From Thermoplasmatota archaeon (GTDB lineage Archaea; Thermoplasmatota; Penumbrarchaeia; Penumbrarchaeales; Penumbrarchaeaceae): a stretch of DNA of 32,367 nt. Positions 15,880-24,931 of this stretch are shown piece after piece. A program made the position numbers and the translations under genes. The stretch's first letter is position 1, and each line of letters starts with the position of its first letter. The notes below the pieces were generated by a model. It was not told the origin of the DNA, did not search any database, and worked only from the letters and a program-made list of their open reading frames with translations. The stretch is taken from the NCBI GenBank assembly GCA_029762535.1, contig JARVGK010000001.1, forward strand, positions 1 through 32,367, in the 5' to 3' direction.

Positions 15880-18800
15880 TCATGCGCTGTCGTCCGCATC
15901 CTTCCTCTTCTGACGAACGAACGAGGGCATTTTGGTCCTGGTCCTCATGTAGAGGTAAACGCCGGCCGATACGATCCCTGCCATCACGAGGAAGAGCGCG
16001 ATGTCCCAGATGAGACCTTTCCCCATCGCCCTGGGATGATCGTCGGCACCGAAAGGGGCATGTCCGCCTACGGCTGTCCCTTTCGGCAGTGATTCTGGCT
16101 CGTCCCAGGCATGCTTTGGAGAATAGATATGAATGTCCGGGTCCCCGTAATAGACGAGGTTCTCGAATATGTCCCACCACCAACCGTCGACAAGATATTC
16201 GATCCCGACGTGTGAGATCCCCCTCTCATAGGCCTCGCCCACAGAGTAACCGTAGTATAGGTCCCTGAGGAACATGTTCATGGCGAAGGCGCTGTACCAG
16301 GACGTCAACCATGGGTCTATGACCTGGAAGACAGATCCGTGCCTAACCATCATCAGATGTAGGTAAGTATTGGCTATAAGGCAGGATCCCCCCGAGAATC
16401 CCATTGAATGCAGGTTCTCGAAGGCCTCGTCCATGACCAGACCGTTCTCCGAGTATTCGGTCTGTCCCTGCTGCGCGATGGCTATGACCACCCCATCGTG
16501 GCGCTCGGGGATGATCCCCAGTTCGGTCTGGGGTCCGAATCCTGGAGTGACGTCGAGCCCGATATGCTTGGACATGGTCACAACGTCCGGATCGTCTGTT
16601 GCCCCCCTCAGCCTCATGAGATTGGTACCGGCGAACGGAACGCCCATCTCCTCGTAACCCCTCCATGGGTTCTCCTCAACAGCATTCCTTTCATCCCACC
16701 AACCGACTACACCGGAATTGGTATGCCCGCCATGCATGACCTCGAGCCACATGATGGCCCCTCTGTTGAGGTTCTCGGTCGTCTTCTCGAACGTGGTCGA
16801 AAAGGCCTGGCCGTATCCGAGGTGGTCGAGATAGTGCGGGACTATCTCTGAGCTGTCAAGGTCGGGATAGACACCACCTGGATCTATTCCGTCCGGATCG
16901 GTGGCCGATGAGGAATCGAAATAAGGGGTAATGCCCGTCCTTGTCGTATACGGGGTGCCCCAATATTCAGATGCCTGCTCGTTGAACTTGTACTGGTAGC
17001 TGACCCATGATTGGACGACGGCGAACCTCTCCTCGGTCTCGGTCTCCTCCTCCGTGATTACCAGCTTCCCCCCGACCCTTGTGGAACTCGAGCCTTGTAT
17101 CCTCATGCCGTTGTGCTCGTCGAGATCGTGCTCCACGGTCGGATTGGCGAAGATCAGCTTGTCATAGAGGCCCGAGCGGGAGACCCACATGGCCGCATCC
17201 GCCGGCGTCCCCATTATGCGGCCGGAGTTGGCTGCACCTACAAGCGCCCTGTCCCATGAGGAACCGATGTCGAACTGGTCAGCGACGGTAATGATGCTCT
17301 CCTTGCATTTCCCCTCCTCGTCGAGCGGGGTCTTTATATCAAGCCCGTAGCTGTCGAGGACGGAGTATATCTCTCTTCCCGTCAGGATCATGCAGGCGAC
17401 GGATGGCGGGGCCCTATTGTGATGATAGGCATACCTCCAGAACTCGTTGTGCCATGCCTGGGCACAGGAAAGCTCGGGATGCGCCTCCACAAGAAGCACC
17501 GGAGCGCCGTGGAAAGCGCCCGAGAGAGCAGCGGGTCCGACGAATAGTGCCCCGGGGACCTCCTCTCCGGGATTGCCTGAGGCATCCCTGCCGAGGAGAA
17601 CGTTCCAGGAGGTCCAGGGAGACATCGTGGAGAAGACTATGTCCATAGAGGGAAAGCCGGGGAGGCTGGACCGATCCTGTATCTCAGAGTAGAGCCTATC
17701 GTAGCTGTCGATCCTTTCGACCTTGATCTCTGGCATGACGAAACCTCTCAAGCTATCGATGTCCTTCAGGACCCCCTTGCCAGAGAGACGGCCCGGGTCC
17801 ACGATGTAGGCCTTTCGTACCCCTAGAGTGTTGATGGCATCGCCCACGGAACGTGGGAGTGAATCCGGTTTACAATATAGCAGCGGGGCGTTGAGCTGGG
17901 ATGCCAGGACCGCCCCGTTGGCCGCCCCCGCCCAGCTGTGTGCCTCCTTCGCTTCCTTCATCTGCTTGAACTCGTATCTGATGGTAAAAGGCGTGGACCT
18001 CGAGTTGGAGGCCATATTGATGACCGAGAGTTTGTAATCGCCCTCCCCCAGCTCCGGGATCTCCATGACCTGCCTTGTACTGTCTGTCTGTGCCCTTGCA
18101 ACGGCGATCTCCGCGCCCTCCGGTCCCCGGAGTATGAGTCCAAGGGCCTGGTCGCCTTCGGTCCACTCAAGAGTGAATACGGCGTCCCGGCAGTAGAACG
18201 GGGTCTTGACCGGCATCGGGAGATCGATGCCAGGATAGAGGGTATAGTCGATCGTGTAAACGACAGTGGAATCGAATGGGGCTTCCGGGTCAAGGCCTTT
18301 GGAGAGCCTGTCATCCATAACGCTTCGGACCCTTTCTCTCCTCCAGTCCTCCTTCTGCTTGTCGTTGGTCTCAAGTGCGGGAGGGATCGCGCCCCAACCC
18401 TCGGGATCTTCCATGTGGACGAGGGAGTTCTCTGTGGGCATATAGGTCACGGCGAACTGCCAACCACCTGGGTTGTACAGGTATGAATCGATCTCCTCGG
18501 AGGCGCCCTCTAGGACGTTCCACTTCTCGCTAGCCCCAACCTGTCCCAGCTCGTCGGAATACAGCTGCAGGTCAGGGTCCTTGCCCCTCTCGGAAATGCT
18601 CGATAAGGGGTTCCAGCTCTGCCCCCATGTAAGCTGTGAAGTTATGAACTTGAAGTCGGGAGGCACCTCGAAGGGATGGAAGTTCGGATCGACCGGGGAC
18701 GGCTCCTTGCTCCCGGACAGCGATCCGCTAACGGGGGACGCATCGGGGGTCGATCCGTTGAGGGTCCCGGCGAATGGGACCTCGATGCTCGTTGGACCCT

Positions 18801-19359
18801 CGATTATGGGTACCAGAACGACATCGTTCGAATACCTCCAGTTCGAAAGAGCTATCGAGCTTGAAACGGCGAAGGGGTCATCGCCGTCCATATGGACCGT
18901 TTCGGAGGCCTTCCATGAACTCCCGATATCCCCGGGAGTGTTCCCTCCGAAACCAATTAGCTCTATGCGGTCAAGCTCCCCGTCGGAGACGGTTTGCAGA
19001 TCGTCCATGAAATATTTCAATCCGGGATGGGTGTTATGGGTCCTCTCCTCGTCAGAGGTGTCCATTTGGGGCTCGTAGAAGAGCACTGGATTGGCGAAGG
19101 TCCTATCATGCGATCCGCTGTTGAACACGGAAGAGGGTACGGACGCGATGAAGGCGAGATCGTCGCCTATTCCCCCGCGGTCCATATTGATCAACGTCGC
19201 TTTGTCCAATGGCACCGTGGGCGAGTAGGATATCCCTCTGCTCCCCTGGGGAAGGACATCAGCTCCGGACGCTCCCTGGAGTTGGAACTGGGATATGAAC
19301 ATAAGCATTAGAATGGATGCTGCAAGGATCAGTTTCATAGTTGAAGAACGGGATCGCAT
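15880..19359 (-). CDS. Large secreted gingipain-like (C25) peptidase-type surface protein with C-terminal anchor
   Basis: This 1159-residue protein has an N-terminal signal peptide (MKLILAASILMLMFISQFQL) and a C-terminal membrane helix (IWDIALFLVMAGIVSAGVYLYM) followed by a basic tail, so the bulk faces outside. Residues ~475-590 resemble the cell-wall-binding-repeat-2 fold: NGAVLASQLNAPLLYCKPDSL and INTLGVRKAYIVDPGRL. The last third carries caspase/C25-like signals: MHGGHTNSGVVGWWDE (His876 or His879 as candidate catalytic His) and SGGSCLIANTYL (Cys993), then GYSVGEAYERGISHVG and LVYYGDPDIHIY, which match the gingipain 'S-x-G-E-A...GDP' ending. It is a candidate extracellular endopeptidase. 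A later ATG at codon 8 is a possible start. Family assignment is by motif only; the N-terminal ~470 residues are not recognised. Confidence 0.75.
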   Translation of the reverse strand: MRSRSSTMKLILAASILMLMFISQFQLQGASGADVLPQGSRGISYSPTVPLDKATLINMDRGGIGDDLAFIASVPSSVFNSGSHDRTFANPVLFYEPQMDTSDEERTHNTHPGLKYFMDDLQTVSDGELDRIELIGFGGNTPGDIGSSWKASETVHMDGDDPFAVSSSIALSNWRYSNDVVLVPIIEGPTSIEVPFAGTLNGSTPDASPVSGSLSGSKEPSPVDPNFHPFEVPPDFKFITSQLTWGQSWNPLSSISERGKDPDLQLYSDELGQVGASEKWNVLEGASEEIDSYLYNPGGWQFAVTYMPTENSLVHMEDPEGWGAIPPALETNDKQKEDWRRERVRSVMDDRLSKGLDPEAPFDSTVVYTIDYTLYPGIDLPMPVKTPFYCRDAVFTLEWTEGDQALGLILRGPEGAEIAVARAQTDSTRQVMEIPELGEGDYKLSVINMASNSRSTPFTIRYEFKQMKEAKEAHSWAGAANGAVLASQLNAPLLYCKPDSLPRSVGDAINTLGVRKAYIVDPGRLSGKGVLKDIDSLRGFVMPEIKVERIDSYDRLYSEIQDRSSLPGFPSMDIVFSTMSPWTSWNVLLGRDASGNPGEEVPGALFVGPAALSGAFHGAPVLLVEAHPELSCAQAWHNEFWRYAYHHNRAPPSVACMILTGREIYSVLDSYGLDIKTPLDEEGKCKESIITVADQFDIGSSWDRALVGAANSGRIMGTPADAAMWVSRSGLYDKLIFANPTVEHDLDEHNGMRIQGSSSTRVGGKLVITEEETETEERFAVVQSWVSYQYKFNEQASEYWGTPYTTRTGITPYFDSSSATDPDGIDPGGVYPDLDSSEIVPHYLDHLGYGQAFSTTFEKTTENLNRGAIMWLEVMHGGHTNSGVVGWWDERNAVEENPWRGYEEMGVPFAGTNLMRLRGATDDPDVVTMSKHIGLDVTPGFGPQTELGIIPERHDGVVIAIAQQGQTEYSENGLVMDEAFENLHSMGFSGGSCLIANTYLHLMMVRHGSVFQVIDPWLTSWYSAFAMNMFLRDLYYGYSVGEAYERGISHVGIEYLVDGWWWDIFENLVYYGDPDIHIYSPKHAWDEPESLPKGTAVGGHAPFGADDHPRAMGKGLIWDIALFLVMAGIVSAGVYLYMRTRTKMPSFVRQKRKDADDSA

Positions 19360-19510
19360 TTAGACACCGGACCTTCGCACTGGTCGAACCAACGCGGATG
19401 AGGGCCAGGTAAGAAAGCCGAGTAAAAAAACATTCCCTATATCAACACTGATTATTCCCAAAGTGAAAGGAGAATATCGATGGCGATCCCCATGTTATGG
19501 ACGTCCGGCA

Positions 19511-19897
19511 TCATTTACCATTGGGATCCCTGTACTCGAGCCTCATCAAACCCAACTTGAGCATGGTCTCCAGCAGTCCGCCCACCACCTTGTCCACCGG
19601 CTCCACCCTCTCGCCGAACGACTTCTGCTCTGCCAGATATATCGATAGGAGGTCGTGATCCCCGTCGGACAACCTCCAGAGCATGGTGCCTACATCGTCC
19701 AGGGGTCTGCGTATTTCAGTGGGTCCTCCCAATAGAGAATGGAGCCTTCTCTCGAGGGCGCTGAAATCCTTCGGGTAGATCAGAACGATGATCCCCTTCC
19801 TCTCGACCCATCTGACGTTCTGTCGAATGGGGTAGATGCCCCTGGGGTCCGGCCCCCTCCTCTTACCCGAGTCCAATGCCTTCCCTTCGTCCCCCAT
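19511..19897 (-). CDS. PqqD-family protein
   Basis: This 128-residue protein has GAGGTG six bases before the ATG. From about residue 23 it reads like a PqqD-family domain: PIRQNVRWVERKGIIVLIYPKDFSALERRL, then PLDDVGTMLWRLSDGDHDLLSIYLAEQKSF and VDKVVGGLLETMLKLGLMRLE. PqqD folds are small winged-helix units that hold peptides, best known as recognition elements for radical-SAM peptide modification. No radical-SAM or precursor gene is seen in the window, so here it may serve another peptide- or protein-binding role. It follows the 58-aa membrane protein gene directly, its ribosome site overlapping that gene's stop. Confidence 0.75.
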   Translation of the reverse strand: MGDEGKALDSGKRRGPDPRGIYPIRQNVRWVERKGIIVLIYPKDFSALERRLHSLLGGPTEIRRPLDDVGTMLWRLSDGDHDLLSIYLAEQKSFGERVEPVDKVVGGLLETMLKLGLMRLEYRDPNGK

Positions 19898-19906
19898 CTT
19901 TGCACC

Positions 19907-20083
19907 TCACAGGTCCGACCATACTATGGCCATCAGGGCAAGGAAGCTGAAAAGCCCCAAAGCGGCGAACAGGAGGAAGAGCTTTCTGCTCTTCCATGCG
20001 TATTTGGAGAGCCAGGTGAGGGGTATGGAAGCGATGAAGAAGATCAATAGAGCGATGTAAGCTATCCGGGAAATATCGGCCAT
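19907..20083 (-). CDS. Small two-helix membrane protein
   Basis: This 58-residue protein runs from ATG 20083 to TGA at 19907. Two hydrophobic helices are visible, IAYIALLIFFIASIPLTWL and FLLFAALGLFSFLALMAIV, joined by a basic loop KYAWKSRK, so both ends probably lie on the same side. The stop is followed within ten bases by the PqqD-like gene's start, and that gene's GAGGTG lies across the stop, supporting coupled expression. A TATA-like TTAAAAACATAT lies about 30 bp upstream. It could be a membrane partner of the PqqD-like protein, which is inference from position. Confidence 0.65.
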   Translation of the reverse strand: MADISRIAYIALLIFFIASIPLTWLSKYAWKSRKLFLLFAALGLFSFLALMAIVWSDL

Positions 20084-20151
20084 CAGGGTCGAATAGGCGC
20101 TTTGGGATATGTTTTTAACTATCGTGGTCTCGAACGATGTTCTGGGAAAAG

Positions 20152-20160
20152 AATATATAC
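20152..20160 (+). promoter_or_regulatory. TATA box of the chaperone operon
   Basis: AATATATAC preceded by GGGAAAAG, a BRE-plus-TATA look. The predicted transcript start is near 20182, giving a leader of about 28 nt. Confidence 0.65.
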
Positions 20161-20185
20161 AACGAACATATTACAAATAGATACA

Positions 20186-20204
20186 TTACAACCTTAAGTT
20201 GTAA
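20186..20204 (+). promoter_or_regulatory. Inverted-repeat operator candidate before the chaperone operon
   Basis: TTACAAC-CTTAA-GTTGTAA has perfect seven-base arms and a five-base spacer. It lies just after the predicted transcript start (about +4 to +22) and six bases before the first ATG. An extra half-site TTACAA sits at 20171-20176. The geometry resembles the CTAAC-N5-GTTAG heat-shock operator described for the Archaeoglobus HSR1 repressor, so a repressor site is likely. The binding protein is unknown. Confidence 0.65.
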
Positions 20205-20209
20205 ACGAG

Positions 20210-21100
20210 ATGATGGCTATGCTCTCTGAGGAAAAGGCAAGGGAACCGATGGCGGAGATCGAGGAGATCCCCGACGGGGCAAGGATAGTCGTCGAGCTGC
20301 CAGGTGTGTCCCAGGACGGTATAAAGATGGAGATCCAGGGTAAGTTCCTGAAGATCGATGCCGAGGGGACAAGGGGGCCTTTCAGCACCATGCAGGCGCT
20401 GGATTTCGATCCCGACCCGGACAGGATGTCCGTAACGTTCTCACAGGGCGTTCTGGAAATACTGCTTCCCAGAAAGGGTGCCCAGATCACTGAACGGCCT
20501 GACATGTGCGAGAACGCCCCTGAGGACGAGGACTCGGTCACGCTTCGTTCTTTACAGGAGACCCTCGACAGCGTCAATCAAAAGCTCGAGACGATGTCTA
20601 AGGAGCGTGACCAGCTGCTTGAGAGGGTATCCATCCTCCAGAAGGATTTTGCCAACCTCAGGAAAAGGCACGACGAGGAGAAGAACGTCATCGCCGATAG
20701 GAGGATACAGGAGATCGCCCTGTCGCTGATCGAAGTGCTCGATAACTTCGAAAGGGCCAGGGGTACCATGCAGGATTCAGGTAAATGCAAACCGGGAATG
20801 GAGCCCTTCCTGAAAGGGGTTGGAATGATAGAGTCCAGGATAAACTCGGTGTTCTCGGGTCTGGGGATCGAGAGGATCGATTCAGTTGGAGAACCGTTCG
20901 ACCACAATCTGCACATGGCGGTGGACAGCGTTCATCTTCCTGACAGGAAGGATATGGAGATCGTTGAGGAGAAGCTGTCCGGATACCTTTACAGGGGCCA
21001 GGTCCTGCGCCCGTCCCATGTCGTCGTTAACAGGGAGGACCGGCCCGAGAAGAAGGACGGTAGTAAGCAGAGGAAAGTAAAGAGGATAAAAGTGGAGTAA
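20210..21100 (+). CDS. grpE: Hsp20-like domain fused to GrpE nucleotide-exchange factor
   Basis: This is one unbroken 296-residue frame. Residues ~10-100 form an alpha-crystallin/CS-like beta-sandwich: [32 protein letters not shown] and [14 protein letters not shown], the last with the I/L-x-I/L pattern before the final strand. After a short acidic linker, residues ~110-280 are a full GrpE: a long coiled coil ([20 protein letters not shown] to [12 protein letters not shown]), then [52 protein letters not shown] and [18 protein letters not shown]. GrpE swaps ADP for ATP on DnaK; small heat-shock domains hold unfolding proteins, so the fusion could pass clients straight to DnaK. ATGs at 20213 and 20219 are also in frame. 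It is the first gene of the operon with dnaK and dnaJ. The tail is Lys/Arg-rich. Confidence 0.92.
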   Translation: MMAMLSEEKAREPMAEIEEIPDGARIVVELPGVSQDGIKMEIQGKFLKIDAEGTRGPFSTMQALDFDPDPDRMSVTFSQGVLEILLPRKGAQITERPDMCENAPEDEDSVTLRSLQETLDSVNQKLETMSKERDQLLERVSILQKDFANLRKRHDEEKNVIADRRIQEIALSLIEVLDNFERARGTMQDSGKCKPGMEPFLKGVGMIESRINSVFSGLGIERIDSVGEPFDHNLHMAVDSVHLPDRKDMEIVEEKLSGYLYRGQVLRPSHVVVNREDRPEKKDGSKQRKVKRIKVE

Positions 21101-21132
21101 AGGAGAAAACGTTCAAGCAAGGAGGAAGGAAA

Positions 21133-22989
21133 ATGGGAAAGGTCATAGGTATAGATCTAGGGACCACGAACTCCGTGGTCGCGATAATGGAAGGCGGGCA
21201 GCCGACCGTCATTCTGAACAGGGAAGGCTCCAGGCTGACACCGTCGGTCGTTGGAATAACGAAGAAGGGTGAGAGGCTCGTGGGCGAGTTGGCCAAAAGG
21301 CAGGCCGTCGCGAACCCCGATAATACGGTGGCGTCCATAAAAAGGGATATGGGGTCCAAGAAAAAGGTGAAGATCGGGGGGCAGAATTATACGCCCCAGG
21401 AGATCTCAGCCTTCATACTCCAGAAGCTCAAGGAGGATGCCGAGGCCCATCTCGGGGAGAAGATCACGGAGGCGGTAATAACCGTACCCGCATATTTCGA
21501 GGATGCCCAGAGGCAGGCCACGAAGGACGCCGGCAAGATCGCGGGCCTCGAGGTCAAGAGGATCATAAACGAGCCGACGGCCGCCGCCCTGGCATACGGC
21601 CTTGACAGGGAGGACGACCTCAAGATACTCGTTTTCGATCTGGGCGGAGGCACGTTCGATGTGTCCATACTGCAGATCGGCGGTGGCGTGTTCCAGGTCA
21701 AGTCCACCTCTGGAAACAACCATCTTGGGGGTGACGATTTCGACCGGAGGGTGATGGAGTGGATCGCATCGGAGTTCAAGAAGGAGCACGGCGTCGATCT
21801 GCTCAAGGACAAGCAGGCGACCCAGAGGTTGAAGGACGCCGCCGAGAAGGCGAAGATCGAGCTTTCGGGAACTCCCACGACCCAGATAAGCATCCCATTC
21901 ATATCGCAGGGGGATGACGGTCCGCTACATGCCGATATGGAGCTTACCCGGGCGAAGTTCGAATCGCTCATAGTGGACCTCGTCGAGAGGACCCTGGGAC
22001 CAGTTAACCAGGCCTTGAAGGATGCGAAACTAAAACCCGAGGAGATAGATAAGGTCCTTCTTGTCGGGGGCTCCACCAGGGTTCCCCTTGTCCAGAAGAA
22101 GGTGAACGAGATCCTCAAGAAGGAGCCCACGAAGAGCATAAACCCCGACGAATGCGTCGCAATAGGCGCAGCTATACAGGCCGGCGTCATGTCGGGGGAG
22201 GTCGGCAAGGACATGGTCCTTCTCGACGTGACCCCCTTATCGCTCGGGATCGAGACTCTCGGAAGTGTTATGACGAAGATCATCAACAGGAACACCACCA
22301 TACCCACCAAGAAATCGAAGATCTTCTCCACGGCATCGGACAATCAGCCCCAGGTAGAGATACACGTACTTCAGGGAGAAAGGCCGATGGCATCTGACAA
22401 CAAGACCTTGGGTTTGTTCACTTTGGCAGGCATACCTCCCGCCCCCAGGGGGATCCCGCAGATAGAGGTGACCTTCGAGATCGATGTCAACGGCATAGTC
22501 CACGTAACGGCCAAGGACCTGGCCACCGGACGAAGCCAGGACATCGTGGTGTCCGGGACGGGCGCCCTATCCGATACCGATGTGAACCGCATGATAGAGG
22601 ATGCGGAGAAGTTCGCCGAGGAGGACCGAAAGAAGCAGGAGCTGTCCGAGGCGAGGAACGGGGCCAACACCCTGATATACTCTGTGGAGAGGGCCCTCAG
22701 GGACTACAAGGACAAGGTCCAGGCGGACGAGGCGGAGGGTATCGATGACCTTCTCAAGAAATGCGAGGAGGCCGCCCAGGGAGAGGACATCGATGATATC
22801 AAGACGAGGACCGAAGAGCTTTCCGAAGCATCCCAGAAGCTGTTCTCCAAGATGTACCAGGAAGCCTCCAGGTCCCACCAGCCTCCTCCAGGCGAAGGCG
22901 GCGAGACGATGGGCGAAGAGCCTCCCGAAGGGAAAACCAAAGCCCCTGATGAGGAAGAGGTTATAGACGTCGAGGCCGAGGACGCCTGA
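21133..22989 (+). CDS. dnaK: Chaperone DnaK (Hsp70)
   Basis: This 618-residue protein is full length for the family. AGGAGG lies about nine bases before the ATG. It opens with the ATPase signature [17 protein letters not shown]. The phosphate-2 and adenosine motifs follow: [14 protein letters not shown] and [30 protein letters not shown] and the linker-region [16 protein letters not shown] complete the signatures. The substrate-binding part begins after that, with [20 protein letters not shown], and the helical lid ends in an acidic tail ([11 protein letters not shown]). It folds and refolds proteins in the cytosol in ATP cycles driven by DnaJ and GrpE, both encoded in this operon. It lies 32 bp after the Hsp20-GrpE gene. 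Archaeal Hsp70 systems are widely thought to be acquired from bacteria. Confidence 0.98.
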   Translation: MGKVIGIDLGTTNSVVAIMEGGQPTVILNREGSRLTPSVVGITKKGERLVGELAKRQAVANPDNTVASIKRDMGSKKKVKIGGQNYTPQEISAFILQKLKEDAEAHLGEKITEAVITVPAYFEDAQRQATKDAGKIAGLEVKRIINEPTAAALAYGLDREDDLKILVFDLGGGTFDVSILQIGGGVFQVKSTSGNNHLGGDDFDRRVMEWIASEFKKEHGVDLLKDKQATQRLKDAAEKAKIELSGTPTTQISIPFISQGDDGPLHADMELTRAKFESLIVDLVERTLGPVNQALKDAKLKPEEIDKVLLVGGSTRVPLVQKKVNEILKKEPTKSINPDECVAIGAAIQAGVMSGEVGKDMVLLDVTPLSLGIETLGSVMTKIINRNTTIPTKKSKIFSTASDNQPQVEIHVLQGERPMASDNKTLGLFTLAGIPPAPRGIPQIEVTFEIDVNGIVHVTAKDLATGRSQDIVVSGTGALSDTDVNRMIEDAEKFAEEDRKKQELSEARNGANTLIYSVERALRDYKDKVQADEAEGIDDLLKKCEEAAQGEDIDDIKTRTEELSEASQKLFSKMYQEASRSHQPPPGEGGETMGEEPPEGKTKAPDEEEVIDVEAEDA

Positions 22990-23041
22990 ACTACCATTTA
23001 CGACCCTTGGCCTTTTGGAGCGGTATCGGAAGTGATGCGGG

Positions 23042-24154
23042 ATGAAAAAGGACTATTACGGGATCCTGAACCTCGGAAAGGAGGCCACCAAGGAGGAGGT
23101 CGAGAAGGCATACAGGACCCTTGCCCTAAAGTACCATCCCGACAGGAATCCGGACGATCCCTCCGCGGCCGAAAAGTTCAGGGAGGTGACGGAGGCCTAT
23201 GAGGTCCTATCTGACCCGGATAAGAGGGCCCAATACGATCAGTATGGATTCGCTTCAGACGATCAGGAGATGCCCTTCCAGTATCACCATGTGAACCTGG
23301 ACGATGCCCTCAGGATGTTCATGAACTCCTTCGGGTCGGGCTTCGGGTCGTTCTTCGGCGGAGGGGACCCGTTCGGTGAAACCGCTTTCTCCCGAAGGGG
23401 TCCGGAACATGGCGAGCATAGGGCGGTCACCTTGAAGATCACCCTCGATGAGGCCGACCATGGTGTGGAGAAGGAGATAGAGTTCACGCATCTGATCACC
23501 TGCACCGATTGCTCCGGGTCAGGGTCCAAAGGCGGCAAGCCACCACTGGAATGCCCGGAATGCGGCGGGTCAGGGTCCAAGAGGTCCGTCCGACGCCTTG
23601 GCCCCGTACAATATGTCACCACCACGGCCTGTATGAGATGTGGCGGAGAGGGGTCGATAATATCCGACCCATGTACGAGATGCAGGGGCAGGGGCATGGT
23701 GCGCGAGACGGCTCGGAAATCCGTATCCGTCCCGCCCGGAGTGGATTCCGGCAACAGGCTTCGGATCAGCGGGATGGGCGATGCAGGCGAGAGGAATGCC
23801 CCGTCCGGGGACCTTTTCCTCCTGATCGACGTTCAGGCCCACCGATTCTTCGAGAGGAAAGGGGATGACCTATACTGTGAAATTACCGTCAGCTATCCTC
23901 AAGCGGTCCTGGGGTCCACGGTCAAGATCAGGACCTTGGAAGGGACCGTTGAGATGAAGGTCCCCTCGGGCTGCGCGCCCAACACCGTCCTGAGGCTCAA
24001 AGGTAAGGGGATGCCGAACATCAGGACCCCGTCCCGCCGAGGGGATCTCTACGTCAAGGTCAAGGTCGAGGTCCCGAAACGTCCGTCCATTAAGGAGAGA
24101 TCGCTCATCAAGAAGCTGATGGATGCCCAGGGGCAGAGAAAAGAGTTCGGTTGA
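23042..24154 (+). CDS. dnaJ: Co-chaperone DnaJ (Hsp40, type I)
   Basis: This 370-residue protein starts with a J-domain at residues 4-68, with the HPD tripeptide at 32-34 that stimulates DnaK ATP hydrolysis. A Gly/Phe-rich region follows ([17 protein letters not shown]). The cysteine-rich zinc domain has all four CxxCxGxG motifs: Cys154/157, 171/174, 197/200 and 211/214. The C-terminal client-binding beta-domains end with [20 protein letters not shown] and [15 protein letters not shown]. The third and fourth motifs read CMRCGGEG and CTRCRGRG, close to normal. It lies 52 bp after dnaK; no strong ribosome site is visible. It converges with the riboflavin-pathway reductase gene, with nine bases between. 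Confidence 0.97.
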   Translation: MKKDYYGILNLGKEATKEEVEKAYRTLALKYHPDRNPDDPSAAEKFREVTEAYEVLSDPDKRAQYDQYGFASDDQEMPFQYHHVNLDDALRMFMNSFGSGFGSFFGGGDPFGETAFSRRGPEHGEHRAVTLKITLDEADHGVEKEIEFTHLITCTDCSGSGSKGGKPPLECPECGGSGSKRSVRRLGPVQYVTTTACMRCGGEGSIISDPCTRCRGRGMVRETARKSVSVPPGVDSGNRLRISGMGDAGERNAPSGDLFLLIDVQAHRFFERKGDDLYCEITVSYPQAVLGSTVKIRTLEGTVEMKVPSGCAPNTVLRLKGKGMPNIRTPSRRGDLYVKVKVEVPKRPSIKERSLIKKLMDAQGQRKEFG

Positions 24155-24163
24155 GGTTCCTTA

Positions 24164-24871
24164 TCAAGGCATCGATGATACGTATTCCAGCAGGATACCC
24201 CCGCCCGGGGGTTGAACGACCGATCTTAAATGAAGTCGAAGGGGAGCCCCCTCGAAACCGATCCCTCCGGTAATGGTGGGCCCTCTGCCGCCCATTACGA
24301 TCGGGGCCATGAACACTGAGAACATATCGAACGATCCAGAGCGAAGGATATTGAATATGGTGTCCGAGCCCCCTTCGACCAAGACCCCCGAGATCCCATC
24401 CTCCAGAAGGCAAGACCAGCAGCGGTCGATGTCTATATCGGGTCCCCCCTCAAGGACCATAACCTTCATATCGAGGCTTTCTTCCAGTCTCCTGAAGTTC
24501 CCGAGCCATACGGCATCCGCCGCCTCGGTCGTCACTACGATGGACCTACCATTGGTGCGAAGGGATTTGGAGGCAGGGTCGATCCGCCCCCTTCCGTCCA
24601 TGACGATCTTGCATATATCCCGTGAAACCCCCGCATAGGAGGGGTTGACAGTTAGCTTCGGGTCGTCCGCGGAGACAGTACCCGCCCCGACGAGGACCGC
24701 CCCCAACGATGCCCTCAAACGGTGTACCCTTCGGCGGTCCCAAATCGTCGAAATGTCTAGCGGCGACCCGTCTGGAGCAGCTATCTTCCCGTCAGCCGTT
24801 GCGGCGCAGTTGATGTGAACGAAAGGCCTGTCCTTCAAGTGGGATCCGCCCCGTGAGACGCTCCATGTCAT
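24164..24871 (-). CDS. 2,5-diamino-6-ribosylamino-pyrimidinone 5'-phosphate reductase (RIB7/ArfC type)
   Basis: This 235-residue protein carries the RibD C-terminal (dihydrofolate-reductase-like) domain without a deaminase, the form used in archaea and fungi. It reduces the ribosyl side chain of the first riboflavin intermediate with NAD(P)H, on the route to riboflavin and F420. Visible family motifs are FVHINCAATADGKIA, a conserved VHRLRASLGAVLVGAGTVSADDPKLTV, VVTTEAA and the late VLVEGGSDTIFNIL plus FMAPIVMGGRGP. The ATG at 24871 is divergent from the PAC2 gene. A TTTTAAT element about 20 nt upstream suggests a near-leaderless transcript. No other riboflavin genes are adjacent. Confidence 0.93.
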   Translation of the reverse strand: MTWSVSRGGSHLKDRPFVHINCAATADGKIAAPDGSPLDISTIWDRRRVHRLRASLGAVLVGAGTVSADDPKLTVNPSYAGVSRDICKIVMDGRGRIDPASKSLRTNGRSIVVTTEAADAVWLGNFRRLEESLDMKVMVLEGGPDIDIDRCWSCLLEDGISGVLVEGGSDTIFNILRSGSFDMFSVFMAPIVMGGRGPTITGGIGFEGAPLRLHLRSVVQPPGGGILLEYVSSMP

Positions 24872-24931
24872 TCAATCGACAAGATTAAAATGTTTGTGCA
24901 GGTTAGACCACAGGCCGATCGGGGAATGGAA

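Noticed and set aside
21387..22343. A 318-codon minus-strand frame inside dnaK.
   Set aside because: It is the antisense shadow of a highly conserved gene with biased codons; no ribosome site or recognisable domain.
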